From positions 1 to 64,000 of the forward strand of contig JAUCBJ010001945.1 of NCBI GenBank assembly GCA_032718475.1: a DNA stretch of 64,000 nt, read 5' to 3'. This stretch comes from Nemertoderma westbladi. Lineage: Eukaryota > Xenacoelomorpha > Nemertodermatida > Nemertodermatidae. The notes beneath the pieces were generated by a model, which saw only the letters and a list, made by a program, of their open reading frames with translations, had not been told where the DNA came from and made no database searches. This document shows positions 36,101-44,193 of this stretch, piece by piece. Each line of letters begins with the position of its first letter. Position 1 is the stretch's first letter. The translations under genes were made by a program, and so were the position numbers.

Positions 36101-39100
36101 GGTGGGCGCTACTCCTATATGCTTCCCGAGGGTAGGGGTGGGCGCTACTCCTATCTGCTACCCAAGGATAGGGGTGGGCGCTACTCCTATCTGCTAACCG
36201 AAGGTAGGGGTGGGCGCTACTCCTATATGCTACCCGAAGGTAGGGGTGGGCGCTACTCCTATCTGCTAACCGAGGGTAGGGGTGGGCTGGGCGCTACTCC
36301 TATCTGCTACCCAAGGGTAGGGGTGGGCGCTACTCCTATCTGCTACCCAAGGGTAGGGGTGGGCGCTACTCCTATCTGCTACCCAAGGGTAGGGGTGGGC
36401 GCTACTCCTATCTGCTACCCAAGGGTATGGGGTGGGCGCTACTCCTATATGCTACCCGAAGGTAGGGGTGGGCGCTACTCCTATCTGCTAACCGAGGGTA
36501 GGGGTGGGCGCTTCACCTATCTGCTACCCAAGGGTAGGGGTGGGCGCTACACCTATCTGCTAACCGAGGGTATGGGTGTGCGCTACTCCTATCTGCTAGC
36601 CAAGGGTAGGGGTTGGCGCTACTCCTATCTGCTATGCTAACCAAAGGTTGGGGTGGGCGCTACTCCTATCTGCTACCCGATGGTAGGGATGGGCGCTACT
36701 CCTATCTGCTAACCGAGGGTATGGGTGTGCGCTACTCCTATCTGCTAGCCAAGGGTAGGGGTGGGCGCTACTCCTATCTGCTATGCTAACCAAAGGTTGG
36801 GGTGGGCGCTACTCCTATCTGCTACCCGAGGGTAGGGGTGGGCGCTACTCCTATCTGCTAACCGAGGGTATGGGTGTGCGCTACTCCTATCTGCTACCCA
36901 AGGGTAGGGGTGGGCGCTACTCCTATCTGCTATGCTAACCAAAGGTTGGGGTGTGCGCTACTCCTATCTGCTAACCGAAGGTAGGGGTGGGCGCTACTCC
37001 TATATGCTACCCGAAGGTAGGGGTGGGCGCTACTCCTAGCTGCTAACCGAAGGTAGGGGTGGGCGCTACTCCTATATGCTACCCGAGGGTAGGGGTGGGC
37101 GCTACTCCTATATGCTACCCGAGGGTAGGGGTGGGCGCTACTCCTATCTGCTACCCGAGGGTAGGGGTGGGCGCTACTCCTATATGCTACCCGAGGGTAG
37201 GGGTGGGCGCTACTCCTATATGCTTCCCGAGGGTAGGGGTGGGCGCTTCACCTATCTGCTACCCAAGGATAGGGGTGGGCGCTAATCCTATCTGCTAACC
37301 GAAGGTAGGGGTGGGCGCTACTCCTATATGCTACCCGAAGGTAGGGGTGGGCGCTACTCCTATCTGCTAACCGAGGGTAGGGGTGGGCTGGGCGCTTCAC
37401 CTATCTGCTACCCAAGGGTAGGGGTGGGCGCTACTCCTATCTGCTACCCAAGGGTAGGGGTGGGCGCTACTCCTATCTGCTACCCAAGGGTAGGGGTGGG
37501 CGCTACTCCTATCTGCTACCCAAGGGTTGGGGTGGGCGCTACTCCTATATGTTACCCGAAGGTAGGGGTGGGCGCTACTCCTATCTGCTAACCGAGGGTA
37601 GGGGTGGGCGCTTCACCTATCTGCTACCCAAGGGTAGGGGTGGGCGCTACACCTATCTGCTAACCGAGGGTATGGGTGTGCGCTACTCCTATCTGCTAGC
37701 CAAGGGTAGGGGTTGGCGCTACTCCTATCTGCTATGCTAACCAAAGGTTGGGGTGGGCGCTACTCCTATCTGCTACCCGATGGTAGGGATGGGCGCTACT
37801 CCTATCTGCTAACCGAGGGTATGGGTGTGCGCTACTCCTATCTGCTACCCAAGGGTAGGGGTGTGCGCTACTCCTATCTGCTATGCTAACCAAAGGTTGG
37901 GGTGGGCGCTACTCCTATCTGCTAACCGAAGGTAGGGGTGGGCGCTACTCCTATATGCTACCCGAAGGTAGGGGTGGGCGCTACTCCTAGCTGCTAACCG
38001 AAGGTAGGGGTGGGCGCTACTCCTATATGCTACCCGAGGGTAGGGGTGGGCGCTACTCCTATATGCTACCCGAGGGTAGGGGTGGGCGCTACTCCTATCT
38101 GCTACCCGAGGGTAGGGGTGGGCGCTGCTCCTATATGCTACCCGAGGGTAGGGGTGGGCGCTACTCCTATATGCTACCCGAGGGTAGGGGTGGGCGCTAC
38201 TCCTATATGCTACCCGGAGGTAGGGGTGGGCGCTACTCCTATCTGCTAACCGAGGGTAGGGGTGGGCGCTTCACCTATCTGCTACCCAAGGGTAGGGGTG
38301 GGCGCTACTCCTATCTGCTACCCGAGGGTAGGGGTGGGCGTTACTCCTATCTGCTACACAAGGGTAGGGGTGGGCGCTACTCCTATCTGCTACCCGAGGG
38401 TAGGGGTGGGCGTTACTCCTATCTGCTACACAAGGGTAGGGGTGGGCGCTACTCCTATCTGCTACCCGAGGGTAGGGGTGGGCGCTACTCCTATCTGCTA
38501 CCCGAGGGTAGGGGTGGGCGCTACTCCTATATGCTACCCGGAGGTAGGGGTGGGCGCTACTCCTATATGCTACCCGGAGGTAGGGGTGGGCGCTACTCCT
38601 ATATGCTACCCGGAGGTAGGGGTGGGCGCTACTCCTATCTGCTAACCGAGGGTAGGGGTGGGCGCTTCACCTATCTGCTACCCAAGGGTAGGGGTGGGCG
38701 CTACTCCAATCTGCTACCCGGAGGTAGGGGTGGGCGCTACTCCTATCTGCTAACCGAGGGTAGGGGTGGGCGCTACTCCTATCTGCTACCCGAGGGTAGG
38801 GGTGGGCGCTACTCCTATATGCTATCCGGAGGTAGGGGTGGGCGCTACTCCTATCTGCTAACCGAGGGTAGGGGTGGGCGCTTCACCTATCTGCTACCCA
38901 AGGGTAGGGGTGGGCGCTACTCCTATCTGCTACCCGGAGGTAGGGGTGGGCGCTACTCCTATCTGCTAACCGAGGGTAGGGGTGGGCGCTTCACCTATCT
39001 GCTACCCAAGGGTATGGGTGGGCGCTACTCCTATCTGCTACCCGAAGGTAGGGGTGGGCGCTACTCCTATCTGCTACCCAAGGGTAGGGGTGGGCGCTAC

Positions 39101-39944
39101 TCCTATCTGCTACCCGAGAGTAGGGGTGGGCGCTATTCCTACCCATGGTTTAGCTCCCAGTAATTATTTAACTGGTCCTCATTTTATTGACCCCAGTGAA
39201 TGAAAGTCTGAGAGAACCCTGGCGGGGCTGAACCTACAGCCAATCTATATCACGGCGCTCCACAAACTGATCTAGCTTAATTCATAATCTTCTACACTCT
39301 ACTAACACCTGTTCAACTACTCGTATTATTGCCTTTTGTTTTTTTCAGGTCGTCCTCAGCTGAATCTGCTCGCGAGATCCCCCTATCGGACACAGCGCGT
39401 GGCTCCCTCAGCCAATCAGTTTACTCCGTCGGTCACATTCCTTCCTGGAATCGGTCCATTCAGCTGAGTAACAGCTGTTCGTCCTTATCTCAACCCCCGT
39501 CATCGATACGCTCGTATGTAAGTATATCAGTTCTAATTGTAATGACGCTGAATTAGTCGTTTATTATAAGATTCGAGTAGTAATGACACTGAATCAGTTA
39601 TTTTGTAAATAAAAGTAATTGCGTAATTATGTGACCTCTAATACTTTATATGACTGCTAATACTTTATGTGACTGCTAATACTTTATGTGACTGCTATAC
39701 TGATAATACTTTATGTGACTGCTAATACTTTATGTGATTGCTAATACGTCCATGGGTTTATTTCTGTCTCCAGGGTGATTTATCCTTCAATCGCAGTGGC
39801 AACCCTCAACTCCCACCGCTGGAATTACCAGGAACAGAAGATGACAGTACCACCTACCGGTCTGTAGGCGAACTCCACACTGCTAGTGTGCGCAGCTACA
39901 ATTCGGTAGAAGGCGTTCGTCTTGGATATCCAAAACGTTTATAA
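15038..39944 (+). CDS. DHHC palmitoyltransferase, ZDHHC1/ZDHHC11-like, ten exons (gene span)
   Basis: Membrane S-acyltransferase of the DHHC family, which transfers palmitate to cysteines of other proteins. Exons: 15038-15139, 16239-16334, 19798-19973, 22539-22816, 29368-29496, 29644-29792, 30603-30735, 32755-32899, 39349-39517, 39774-39944. All junctions are GT-AG, phases match, and the joined frame is 515 codons plus stop. Order: cytosolic N-terminus with NGFTWPFH; TM1 in exon 2; TM2 and the first Cys pair (118, 121) in exon 3; KHCSRCNKC and DHHC (143-146) in exon 4; TM3; TM4 in exon 5; TTYE at 266-269; then a long Ser/Gln-rich tail. NGFTWPFH, HLIVHL, HVIED and FHMYLM followed by TTYE fit the ZDHHC1/11 branch; mammalian members of that branch have been linked to STING signalling. 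The start is the first ATG of the exon 1 frame. Confidence 0.93.
15616..15815. mobile_element. 200-bp MITE with about 23-bp inverted ends (intron 1)
   Basis: Starts CCCATGTGAAG then ACCAGGTAT. Ends ATACCTGGTATTCTTCACAT then GGG, the imperfect reverse complement. There is no coding capacity. No clear target duplication is visible. A remnant related to its inner terminus is seen near 60592. Confidence 0.7.
15866..16080 (+). mobile_element. Dispersed MITE-like element copy (intron 1)
   Basis: Same block order as 13000-13200: CTTGGCGAATAAATATTTCG, AGCAGGTTACAATGGAGTGA, ACCAAAACAATAAACG, and CTGTAATTTGCGTAGG with TTCCCCT. Confidence 0.65.
16239..16334 (+). CDS. DHHC gene exon 2 (TM1)
   Basis: Acceptor TTATTATAG; 32 codons in phase 0; donor GTATCC. 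Codes a hydrophobic helix (CWVACSLLAISYFGFIV) and then LHWRPAGYT. The donor at 16335 was preferred over one at the later GAGGTGACC because only this choice keeps nine residues between GY and HL of the next exon, as I recall for mammalian ZDHHC1. The donor is not a strong consensus, so the exact end is less sure than the exon. Confidence 0.82.
16383..16520 (+). mobile_element. Dispersed MITE-like element copy (start of intron 2)
   Basis: CTCGGCGAATTAATACTTCG, then GGGAAGGAAGCAGGTTACAG, then ACCAAAACAATAAACT, beginning about 50 bp after the exon 2 donor. Confidence 0.65.
17134..17400 (-). repeat. Left arm of a large inverted repeat in intron 2
   Basis: About 260 bp whose reverse complement matches 18640-18885 with scattered substitutions, for example the shared words GTGCCAGGAACTCCTCATAT, CATCTGAAAGAGGATATAAT and GGGGCTTTGCAGCAGCTTGG. 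The frames that stay open in both arms are probably incidental. Confidence 0.8.
18640..18885 (+). repeat. Right arm of the large inverted repeat in intron 2
   Basis: Pairs with 17134-17400. The roughly 1.2 kb between the arms also holds a direct repeat of AATGAAATCAGCACATT (17843 and 18431). The arms are either two oppositely inserted copies of one element or a foldback element. Confidence 0.8.
18898..18978 (-). mobile_element. Partial copy of the dispersed MITE-like element (intron 2)
   Basis: CGTTTATTGTTTTGGTTCC and two CCTGCTCCTTTA words give the reverse complement of the element core. Confidence 0.55.
19447..19518 (+). tRNA. tRNA-Glu (anticodon TTC), inside DHHC intron 2
   Basis: A 72-nt cloverleaf. 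The acceptor stem TCCGATG pairs perfectly with CATCGGA. Box A reads TGGTCTAGTGG and box B GGTTCAATTCC. The anticodon stem TCTGG/CCAGA closes the loop CTTTCAC with anticodon TTC at 19480-19482. A TTTTT pol III terminator follows at about 19522. No CCA is encoded and no intron is present, as expected for a nuclear tRNA-Glu. It lies in the sense orientation within the protein gene's intron. A tRNA-derived SINE head is possible in principle, but the perfect acceptor stem and immediate terminator favour a working gene. Confidence 0.95.
19798..19973 (+). CDS. DHHC gene exon 3 (TM2, first zinc cysteines)
   Basis: Acceptor AATATAG; 58 codons plus 2 nt; donor GTAGGT. Codes the TM2 segment with HLIVHLDAMATDPA, then SVFDRNKHRHVIED and YCHLCK, the first two cysteines of the cysteine-rich domain. 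The last bases, GATATTAGT, and the intron start are the founder of the 34-bp array that follows. Confidence 0.9.
19965..22252. repeat. Tandem array, 34-bp unit, about 67 copies, built on the exon 3 donor (intron 3)
   Basis: The first unit overlaps the exon 3 end: GATATTAGT|GTAGGTGG, then TTTCCTAAACTTTACCG. All later units read GATATCAGTGTAGGTGG with the same tail, so each one repeats the donor site. Recurrent variants are ACCAG, GTTATCAG, ACTGTATATC and GTGCAGG. The array stops at about 22252, some 285 bp before the exon 4 acceptor. Confidence 0.96.
22253..22538. other. Unique 3' part of intron 3
   Basis: Non-repeated sequence ending in the pyrimidine-rich acceptor TTTAATTTGTTTGCAG. Nothing else recognised. 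Confidence 0.6.
22539..22816 (+). CDS. DHHC gene exon 4 (catalytic DHHC domain, TM3)
   Basis: Acceptor TTTGCAG; 1 nt plus 92 codons plus 1 nt; donor GTAAGT. Codes KHCSRCNKC, the catalytic DHHC at 143-146 with the acyl-accepting Cys146, WLNNCIGVRNYNSF, a hydrophobic TM3 (LYLVLHIVTVGMITVVM) and a lumenal loop ending in PPGN. This is the most diagnostic exon of the gene. Confidence 0.97.
22789..22957. repeat. Tandem array, 43-bp unit, 4 copies, built on the exon 4 donor
   Basis: Units start AGTACCACAGCTATACCACC (the fourth is AGTACCGCAG) and continue CGGTAATG|GTAAGTCCGTAA. Three full GTAAGT donors lie at 22817, 22860 and 22903. A fourth is altered to GTAGTC at 22946. The first copy is partly exon 4, so the duplication spans the exon-intron border. 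Confidence 0.95.
22958..29411. repeat. Tandem array, 56-bp unit, about 114 copies, built on the intron 4 acceptor and the start of exon 5
   Basis: Each unit contains CTTTTATCTTCCCTTAG (polypyrimidine tract and acceptor), then GTTACTGGCTACATCTATTC and CAACCTGTCAGTGACACA, which is the beginning of exon 5. The last copy runs into the real exon 5. Variants recur along the array: CTGGCAGTG, CATGTCAGTG, CAATGACAC, ACACAGCTT, CCCCTAGG, and TTACATCGATTCC. A few units have small deletions, such as 24560-24620. The array makes up about 98% of the 6.5 kb intron 4. Confidence 0.97.
29368..29496 (+). CDS. DHHC gene exon 5 (TM4)
   Basis: Begins at the last acceptor of the 56-bp array: 2 nt plus 42 codons plus 1 nt, donor GTAAGT. 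Codes YWLHLFQPVSDTA, a hydrophobic TM4 (FIVVIFLTILVSFISAAAL) and SHLIIFHMYL. It joins exon 4 in phase 1 to give PPGN-GYW. Choosing any upstream acceptor would hit an in-frame TAG one unit later, so this acceptor is the only one that keeps the frame. Confidence 0.93.
29497..29643. repeat. Intron 5 with a short triple repeat
   Basis: Three copies of a roughly 25-bp word containing TTTACATTAT and GACTCATT make up much of this small intron. Acceptor ATTGCACTTTCAG. Confidence 0.8.
29644..29792 (+). CDS. DHHC gene exon 6 (TTxE motif)
   Basis: 2 nt plus 49 codons, ending in phase 0 at TCCGAG followed by GTAAGA. Codes MYYQMTTYEFFTSRQ, which holds the DHHC-family TTxE motif at 266-269, and starts the Ser/Gln-rich cytosolic tail. 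Confidence 0.93.
29782..30370. repeat. Tandem array, 33-bp unit, about 18 copies, built on the exon 6 donor (intron 6)
   Basis: Founder: CGCGGTCCGAG|GTAAGATAG, then TGCCCAGCTGCAT. Later units vary around the junction. Several keep GTAAG (CGAGGTAAGTTAG, CGATGTAAGATAG, CGCAGTAAGTTAA), and others have GTTACG or GTCAGT. The array is older or less homogenised than the intron 3 and 4 arrays, judging by its greater divergence. Confidence 0.92.
30603..30735 (+). CDS. DHHC gene exon 7
   Basis: Acceptor TTATCTCCACAG; 44 codons plus 1 nt; donor GTGAGT. Codes an acidic tail segment (DMTTNARDGKQFHDEV, LESVTSSMRSRVV). No domain recognised. Phase fits both neighbours. Confidence 0.85.
30842..31336. repeat. 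Tandem array, 37-bp unit, about 13 copies (intron 7)
   Basis: Units contain GTGTCCAGCCTTGG, CGTAGTTAAACTGCACGCCG and TAT. The array does not match the exon 7 border. It ends where the LINE fragment starts. Confidence 0.93.
31340..32330 (+). pseudogene. LINE reverse-transcriptase fragment (intron 7)
   Basis: The translated piece starts PTLFNLYTGSIHSGLE, has the catalytic CYADDILVIG at about 31438-31467, then a KTKWIICRGKK region and LTFLGFKFTS, and breaks at a stop near 31847. Weak further similarity in other frames may continue to about 32330. It lacks its 5' half. Sense-oriented in the intron. The family differs from the LINE at 1-1010. Confidence 0.8.
32421..32448 (+). repeat. Poly-C homopolymer tract (intron 7)
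   Basis: Uninterrupted run of more than twenty C, the opposite strand orientation to the two poly-G runs upstream of the gene. Confidence 0.9.
32755..32899 (+). CDS. DHHC gene exon 8
   Basis: Acceptor TTGTTTCACAG; 2 nt plus 47 codons plus 2 nt; donor GTTTGG, a weak site. Codes AVPSPAPVAQYELFHQKEAA and a basic/proline stretch ending EMDYR. The weak donor makes the 3' edge less certain, but it is the one that joins exon 9 in frame. Confidence 0.8.
33090..39150. repeat. Tandem array, 36-bp G-rich unit, about 165 copies (intron 8)
   Basis: Units read CTACCCGAGGGTAGGGGTGG, then GCGCTACTCCTATCTG, with recurrent variants (ATATGCT, TTCACCTAT, CTATGCTAACCAAAGGTTGG, GTGTGCGC, CCCGGAGG). The first units, at about 33100-33300, have an extra GGGTA, giving GGGTGGGTAGGGGTGGG, a canonical four-run quadruplex motif on the transcribed-RNA strand. 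A segment of about 1.14 kb (34158-35297) recurs 2553 bp downstream (36711-37850) with very few changes, and part of it recurs a third time near 36490-36740. Confidence 0.96.
39349..39517 (+). CDS. DHHC gene exon 9
   Basis: Acceptor TTTGTTTTTTTCAG; 1 nt plus 56 codons; donor GTAAGT. Codes a serine-rich tail (SSSAESAREIPLSDTARG, SCSSLSQPPSSIRSY). Phase 0 into exon 10. Confidence 0.87.
39518..39773. repeat. Intron 9 with a short tandem repeat
   Basis: About five copies of a roughly 19-bp word, TGACTGCTAATACTTTATG, lie at 39633-39745, before the acceptor TTTATTTCTGTCTCCAG. Confidence 0.85.
39774..39944 (+). CDS. DHHC gene exon 10 (C-terminus)
   Basis: 56 codons and a TAA stop. Codes GDLSFNRSGNPQLPPLELPG, an acidic-polar stretch, and the end RLGYPKRL. 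No known domain. Confidence 0.87.
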   Translation, partial: GDLSFNRSGNPQLPPLELPGTEDDSTTYRSVGELHTASVRSYNSVEGVRLGYPKRL

Positions 39945-40452
39945 TCCCGCAAACGTATGAAGTTACAACAGTTAACGTACCAAACTTTTTTATGTATATT
40001 CAGAACCCTCGCTGTTATCTCCACATCAGAACTTTGTTCATATCCCCTTCGGTCTCAAGTAAATTATCTCACTAATTCCAGAATTTAATTAAATTTCCAT
40101 AACATTAGAAATTAATAACATAAACATATATTGGATCAGATATTTACTGGAATAGGTAGGCCTCCGAAGCGAGCTGACGTTGTGTTATTCATGAATCTGA
40201 TTAGTTTTAATTCAGGTCGATTAAAGTATTATACAGTGTCATATATTATTAGTTCAGTGTTACATAATACGTGGCTTTAGTGCATTAAGTAAGTTGGTAC
40301 TATTTCATCTATATTTCGGGCACTCTTATTATATGAAGTTAATTTGAATGGATAATTAAATGTACTTAAGACATAAACGATTGTGATAATGTTGAAAATG
40401 GTATAAAGTAATTTTCAGCAGGTCAACACGTACCAAACATTAGGCCCACTGT

Positions 40453-40514
40453 CATGGCGACCTTACTCAAGCCCATGACAACACTAGGGTCTCTAACTGA
40501 GTGAGGTCGCCATG
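40453..40514. repeat. 17-bp inverted repeat (hairpin)
   Basis: CATGGCGACCTTACTCA and TGAGTGAGGTCGCCATG are reverse complements with one mismatch, separated by 28 bp. Short TAGG/CCTA extensions lie outside. Confidence 0.85.
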
Positions 40515-40684
40515 CCTAAACTGTTGTGCATACATAATATGCCTATAATTATTAAGTATACTTCTACCATATTATTCTTCTACTATATTACTATTATGAA
40601 ATATATTTATTATGTTATAAATATAGGACAAGTGGAATTTGTGACAACACCTAAAAACGGCGATAACACTCAGTCTCATTAAAA

Positions 40685-40795
40685 AACTGTGGACCAAGTG
40701 AAACGGTGGACCAAGTGAAACGGTGGACCAAGTGAAACGGTGGACCAAGTGAAACGGTGGACCAAGAGAAACGGTGGACCAAGTGAAACGGTAGT
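40685..40795. repeat. Tandem array, 17-bp unit, about 6 copies
   Basis: Repeats of GTGGACCAAGTGAAACG. One unit has AGAGAAACG. Confidence 0.93.
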
Positions 40796-42829
40796 CACAC
40801 AATGTGAATAACAGTTTAGATCGCAGTCCTAAAATAAATTCTGCCAAGTTTCGGCGCCGAGCAAACAAACGTCTTGGGATAACACTCAAAATGTCAAGAC
40901 AACACTCAAATCATATGATTTAGTATTCTGCAATACTGTTCACCACTTATCTTCCTGTAGGCCTACACTGTGTTGTATGTAGTTCTGTTCCTACTGTGTA
41001 AGTGCTGCAGTGTCAGCAGAGTGAATAGTTTGTGAGCTTATCATAGGGCCCTACTGTTACCGCTGTCTGTCTGTTCGTCGGTCTGTCTGCGAATGTTTGA
41101 AGGCTAATAAAAATCTTCGATGGAATTAACTATAGGCAATGGTTGGAAATTAAATAGTGACACCCGTACGGTACACTATTCACTCTTCTGACACGACACT
41201 ACAGCACTACATAACAGAACTTCATACAACACTGTAGGCCTACAGGTTAGCAACTACAGTAGTGATAGTTAGGAGCCCGCTCGACAGCGGGATACTTACT
41301 GTAAAAATCTCAGGTTATATAACACTGACTGACTGACTGACTGATAATTACTAGGTTCAGGCACTTCCTGCCTGGTGATTTTGATGAAATTTTGCAAGTA
41401 CATTGCTTTGGTGGCTCATAATCGCGTTACAAAATTCCAGATCAATTCTATGTGTGGTATTCGATATACTTTGTTTTTTGACATTATTTTGTCGCGAAAT
41501 TAATAGCAATGGTATAATAACAGCTGGTGTTCATGATGAAATATGGCTTAATATGTTATACACAATCATAGTAAAACGTGTTGGTGGCCAAGTTGTTAAG
41601 GGGTGGATCAGGCGAATGAATTTTAGTTACACAAAGCAGTGTGTTGTGTCCTATTGCAGTTGTTACTCACTGTGGATTGCAAAATGTTTTATAGTTGACC
41701 TACACTATAATACAGTAGTTGCATGTATTTAAGGAGCCCGCTCTGGCCTACCGCCTAAGGAGTACCTATATTACATATTCACATAGAATTCACTGGGAAG
41801 AGATATTCCGCTTGACGACGGGGTAATACCTATAGAAGGAAACTAAATTTGTTATTTGGCTCTATTCGTTGTTATTTATCTGGTTGTGCATCATAGGCAT
41901 TTTTTATAAATATTCGGTAATCGTATCTTATATCTTGTAAACGTGCTTGATAATGAAATTATTTGCTTCATATTATATTTTTGTTAGTGGTAGCTAAGTT
42001 GCATTTTTTATTATGTGGGGCGAGCCACAAAGTCAGCTAGCCTCACGCCTTGCAGTTTAGACAATTTTAGTTTACTTACTGCTGACTGACATAGTTCTTT
42101 GTAATAGTCTTGGCTAGGATTTTCCCCCCGGGCTCCTTCCAGCCAGCTTGCTGGCTTTCTAGTATTGCATAATACTGAATTATATGATTTGGGTGTTGCC
42201 CTGACTTTTTTGAGTGTTATCCCCAGACGTTTGGATGTTTACGACTTGCCATCGCTGTGCGGAGCCGAAACCTAGCAAAATTACTTTTAGGATTGCTATC
42301 TACTGGTATTCACAATGTTTGCGAAGTAGAAAAAAGTGGCCCCCCAGAACTATACTCCCCAGCAGTACTCATTTGGCTAGCATTTAAAGGATGCAAGGCA
42401 GAGATGCGCCCTGGCTAGTCCCTTTAAAGTTTGACTGTTGTCTAATAATTTGATTGTGACTGATTATTATCATCGTTTTAGTGTTGTCACAAATTCAACC
42501 TATCCATAAATATACGATGTTTTTCTTACAAATCTCTGTTAAGATGTGTATTTATAGTTGTTTCCATTTATTCGTTTTGTGCAAAATGTTAATATTTTTA
42601 TTATTTTTGTATGATATACTATATTTCGACGTGGACCCTTGTGTATAATGTGCTATAAAGCATTAATGATTTCTTATGACCGTTTAAATAGAGATTACAT
42701 AATAATAATATGTCGTTTTTTTCATTATTATCTATACAACACTTACTATCCCTTATTTTGATTTATTACGTTATGACTCACGTTGAATTGTTCTAACGTA
42801 TTTAGCCGAGCTTTAAGGTACAATACACA

Positions 42830-42937
42830 TCGCTGTGGCAACCACCCTCCGTGAACACAGATTAAGATTCAGTGGGCACTGCTGGAGAAGTAAAGACGAG
42901 GTCATACCAGATCTACTTTTCTGGCAACCAACCCATG
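42830..42937 (+). pseudogene. LINE ORF 3' end, left part, interrupted by the LTR element
   Basis: Translates to VATTLREHRLRFSGHCWRSK, then DEVIPDLLFWQPTH, the typical C-terminal motif of this LINE type. The frame stops at the LTR boundary at 42938 and resumes after 57733 with GKRSRGRPA, showing that the LTR element landed inside the LINE. Confidence 0.88.
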
Positions 42938-44193
42938 TGTAAAAGCTTCTGTGGGATATAACTGGCCCCTTTTGCTTCGCAATCCAGTTTCCCCCCAGGC
43001 GCTGGAATACTCTAAAAAGGTTCTCTAACTGTACATATATTCCCCTCGCCCGCAAGGTACCGTTACAGGTGTTTTAACGGACATAAAAGTCATTCTGCTA
43101 TATACGTGTTTTGGCGGACATGGTAAGGCAAAAATCCTGCAATGCACCAACTACCTTTCACAGCTTAGCCGTGATGATTCATATTACGACATCTAACAGC
43201 TGGTTGCTGACATGGAAACAGCCATTGGACGCATGGTTCTTTGTTTGGCTTGAGCCAATCAGAGCGATTTTTCCTGTCGACGTGTAGCTTTTCGGCCGAT
43301 CATAAGGAGAGTGTTCAGTCTTACTGTTTTCACTTGATACTTTGTTGTTATTGCTGTCTAAGCCAGAAACACCGGCTCTAGAGTTAATTCTTTTCATACT
43401 TTAAGAAGAAACATTAGTAGGCTTAAATTATAGAGCGTATGACTGTTATCAGTCAAATCCATTCACAATTCAATACTTTGTTGTTATTACTGTTCAACAT
43501 ACATTATTATACTGCTATTTACTGTTGTGTTTGGTTGAATATTATTTGGAGAACATATATAAAGAACCCAAATTTCCCAATTTTCTTGATACACTACAGG
43601 TTAGAGAGACGGGTTATATATAGCGATTGCGACTTATATTGTTGTGGTTTGTAGTGAATTTAATGCTATTTGATAAGCACTACATTGGTCCGTTGCTATT
43701 CCCTTTATATATGATAAAATACATTGACGGGCGGCAAATTAGTGAGCAGTATTGTGTGTTACCGGTAGTGTGCATGATTGTGACCGATAACTAAGCATTT
43801 CCTAAAGAATGCGCCTCATACGTGAATCTTAAGCCTTACCGACTTACCGTTGTGATTAGTATAAGTCATATCTCTGTTTACTTAGATAGAGCGCCACGTC
43901 CTAAAAGGAACTGTTAATATTTCCCGAAAGTGAATAATATTAGTCAGAAATTAATTATTAATGATCAATCGAATAATACAATACCGTAAGCTTCACTGCA
44001 ATAATAATCTAAGCCGACAGAATCCAGTCTCCCGGGATTATCCAGCGGGTGAATGGACGCGCACTAGGCTGGCTTCTGCTAATGTTGTGTTTATTGGTAT
44101 TAAATATTGTCATCTTCTAGAGTCGATTTATAAACCAAAAGACATATAAATTTTGGCAGGTTAAACTGCTAAAGGTCTTCAAAAGCGCGTACA
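42938..44193 (+). repeat. 5' LTR
   Basis: 1256 bp, TGTAAAAGC... to ...GCGCGTACA. Matches the 3' LTR at a constant offset of 13,535 bp, with one difference seen by eye (C at 43051, T at 56586). Confidence 0.96.
43554..43564 (+). promoter_or_regulatory. Candidate TATA box of the LTR promoter
   Basis: CATATATAAAG within the LTR, the best TATA-like sequence in it. The identical copy in the 3' LTR is at about 57089-57099. Inference from sequence only. Confidence 0.4.

Larger units (their letters stand above)
39945..42829. other. Intergenic DNA downstream of the DHHC gene
   Basis: No gene seen. Contains an inverted repeat at 40453-40469/40498-40514, a 17-bp array at 40685-40795, and a copy of a dispersed repeat (about 41290-41720) related to sequence inside the LTR element at 50400-50960 and 51880-52140. 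Confidence 0.5.

Noticed and set aside
19965-39150. CRISPR arrays
   Set aside because: Units are contiguous with no unique spacers, in an animal gene with spliceosomal introns.
33303-39203. Long open frames (up to 443 codons) of GGRYSYLLPEGR or GVGATPICYPRV peptides
   Set aside because: A 36-bp array inside intron 8 leaves two frames open by periodicity. The gene's own exons 8 and 9 join across it in frame.
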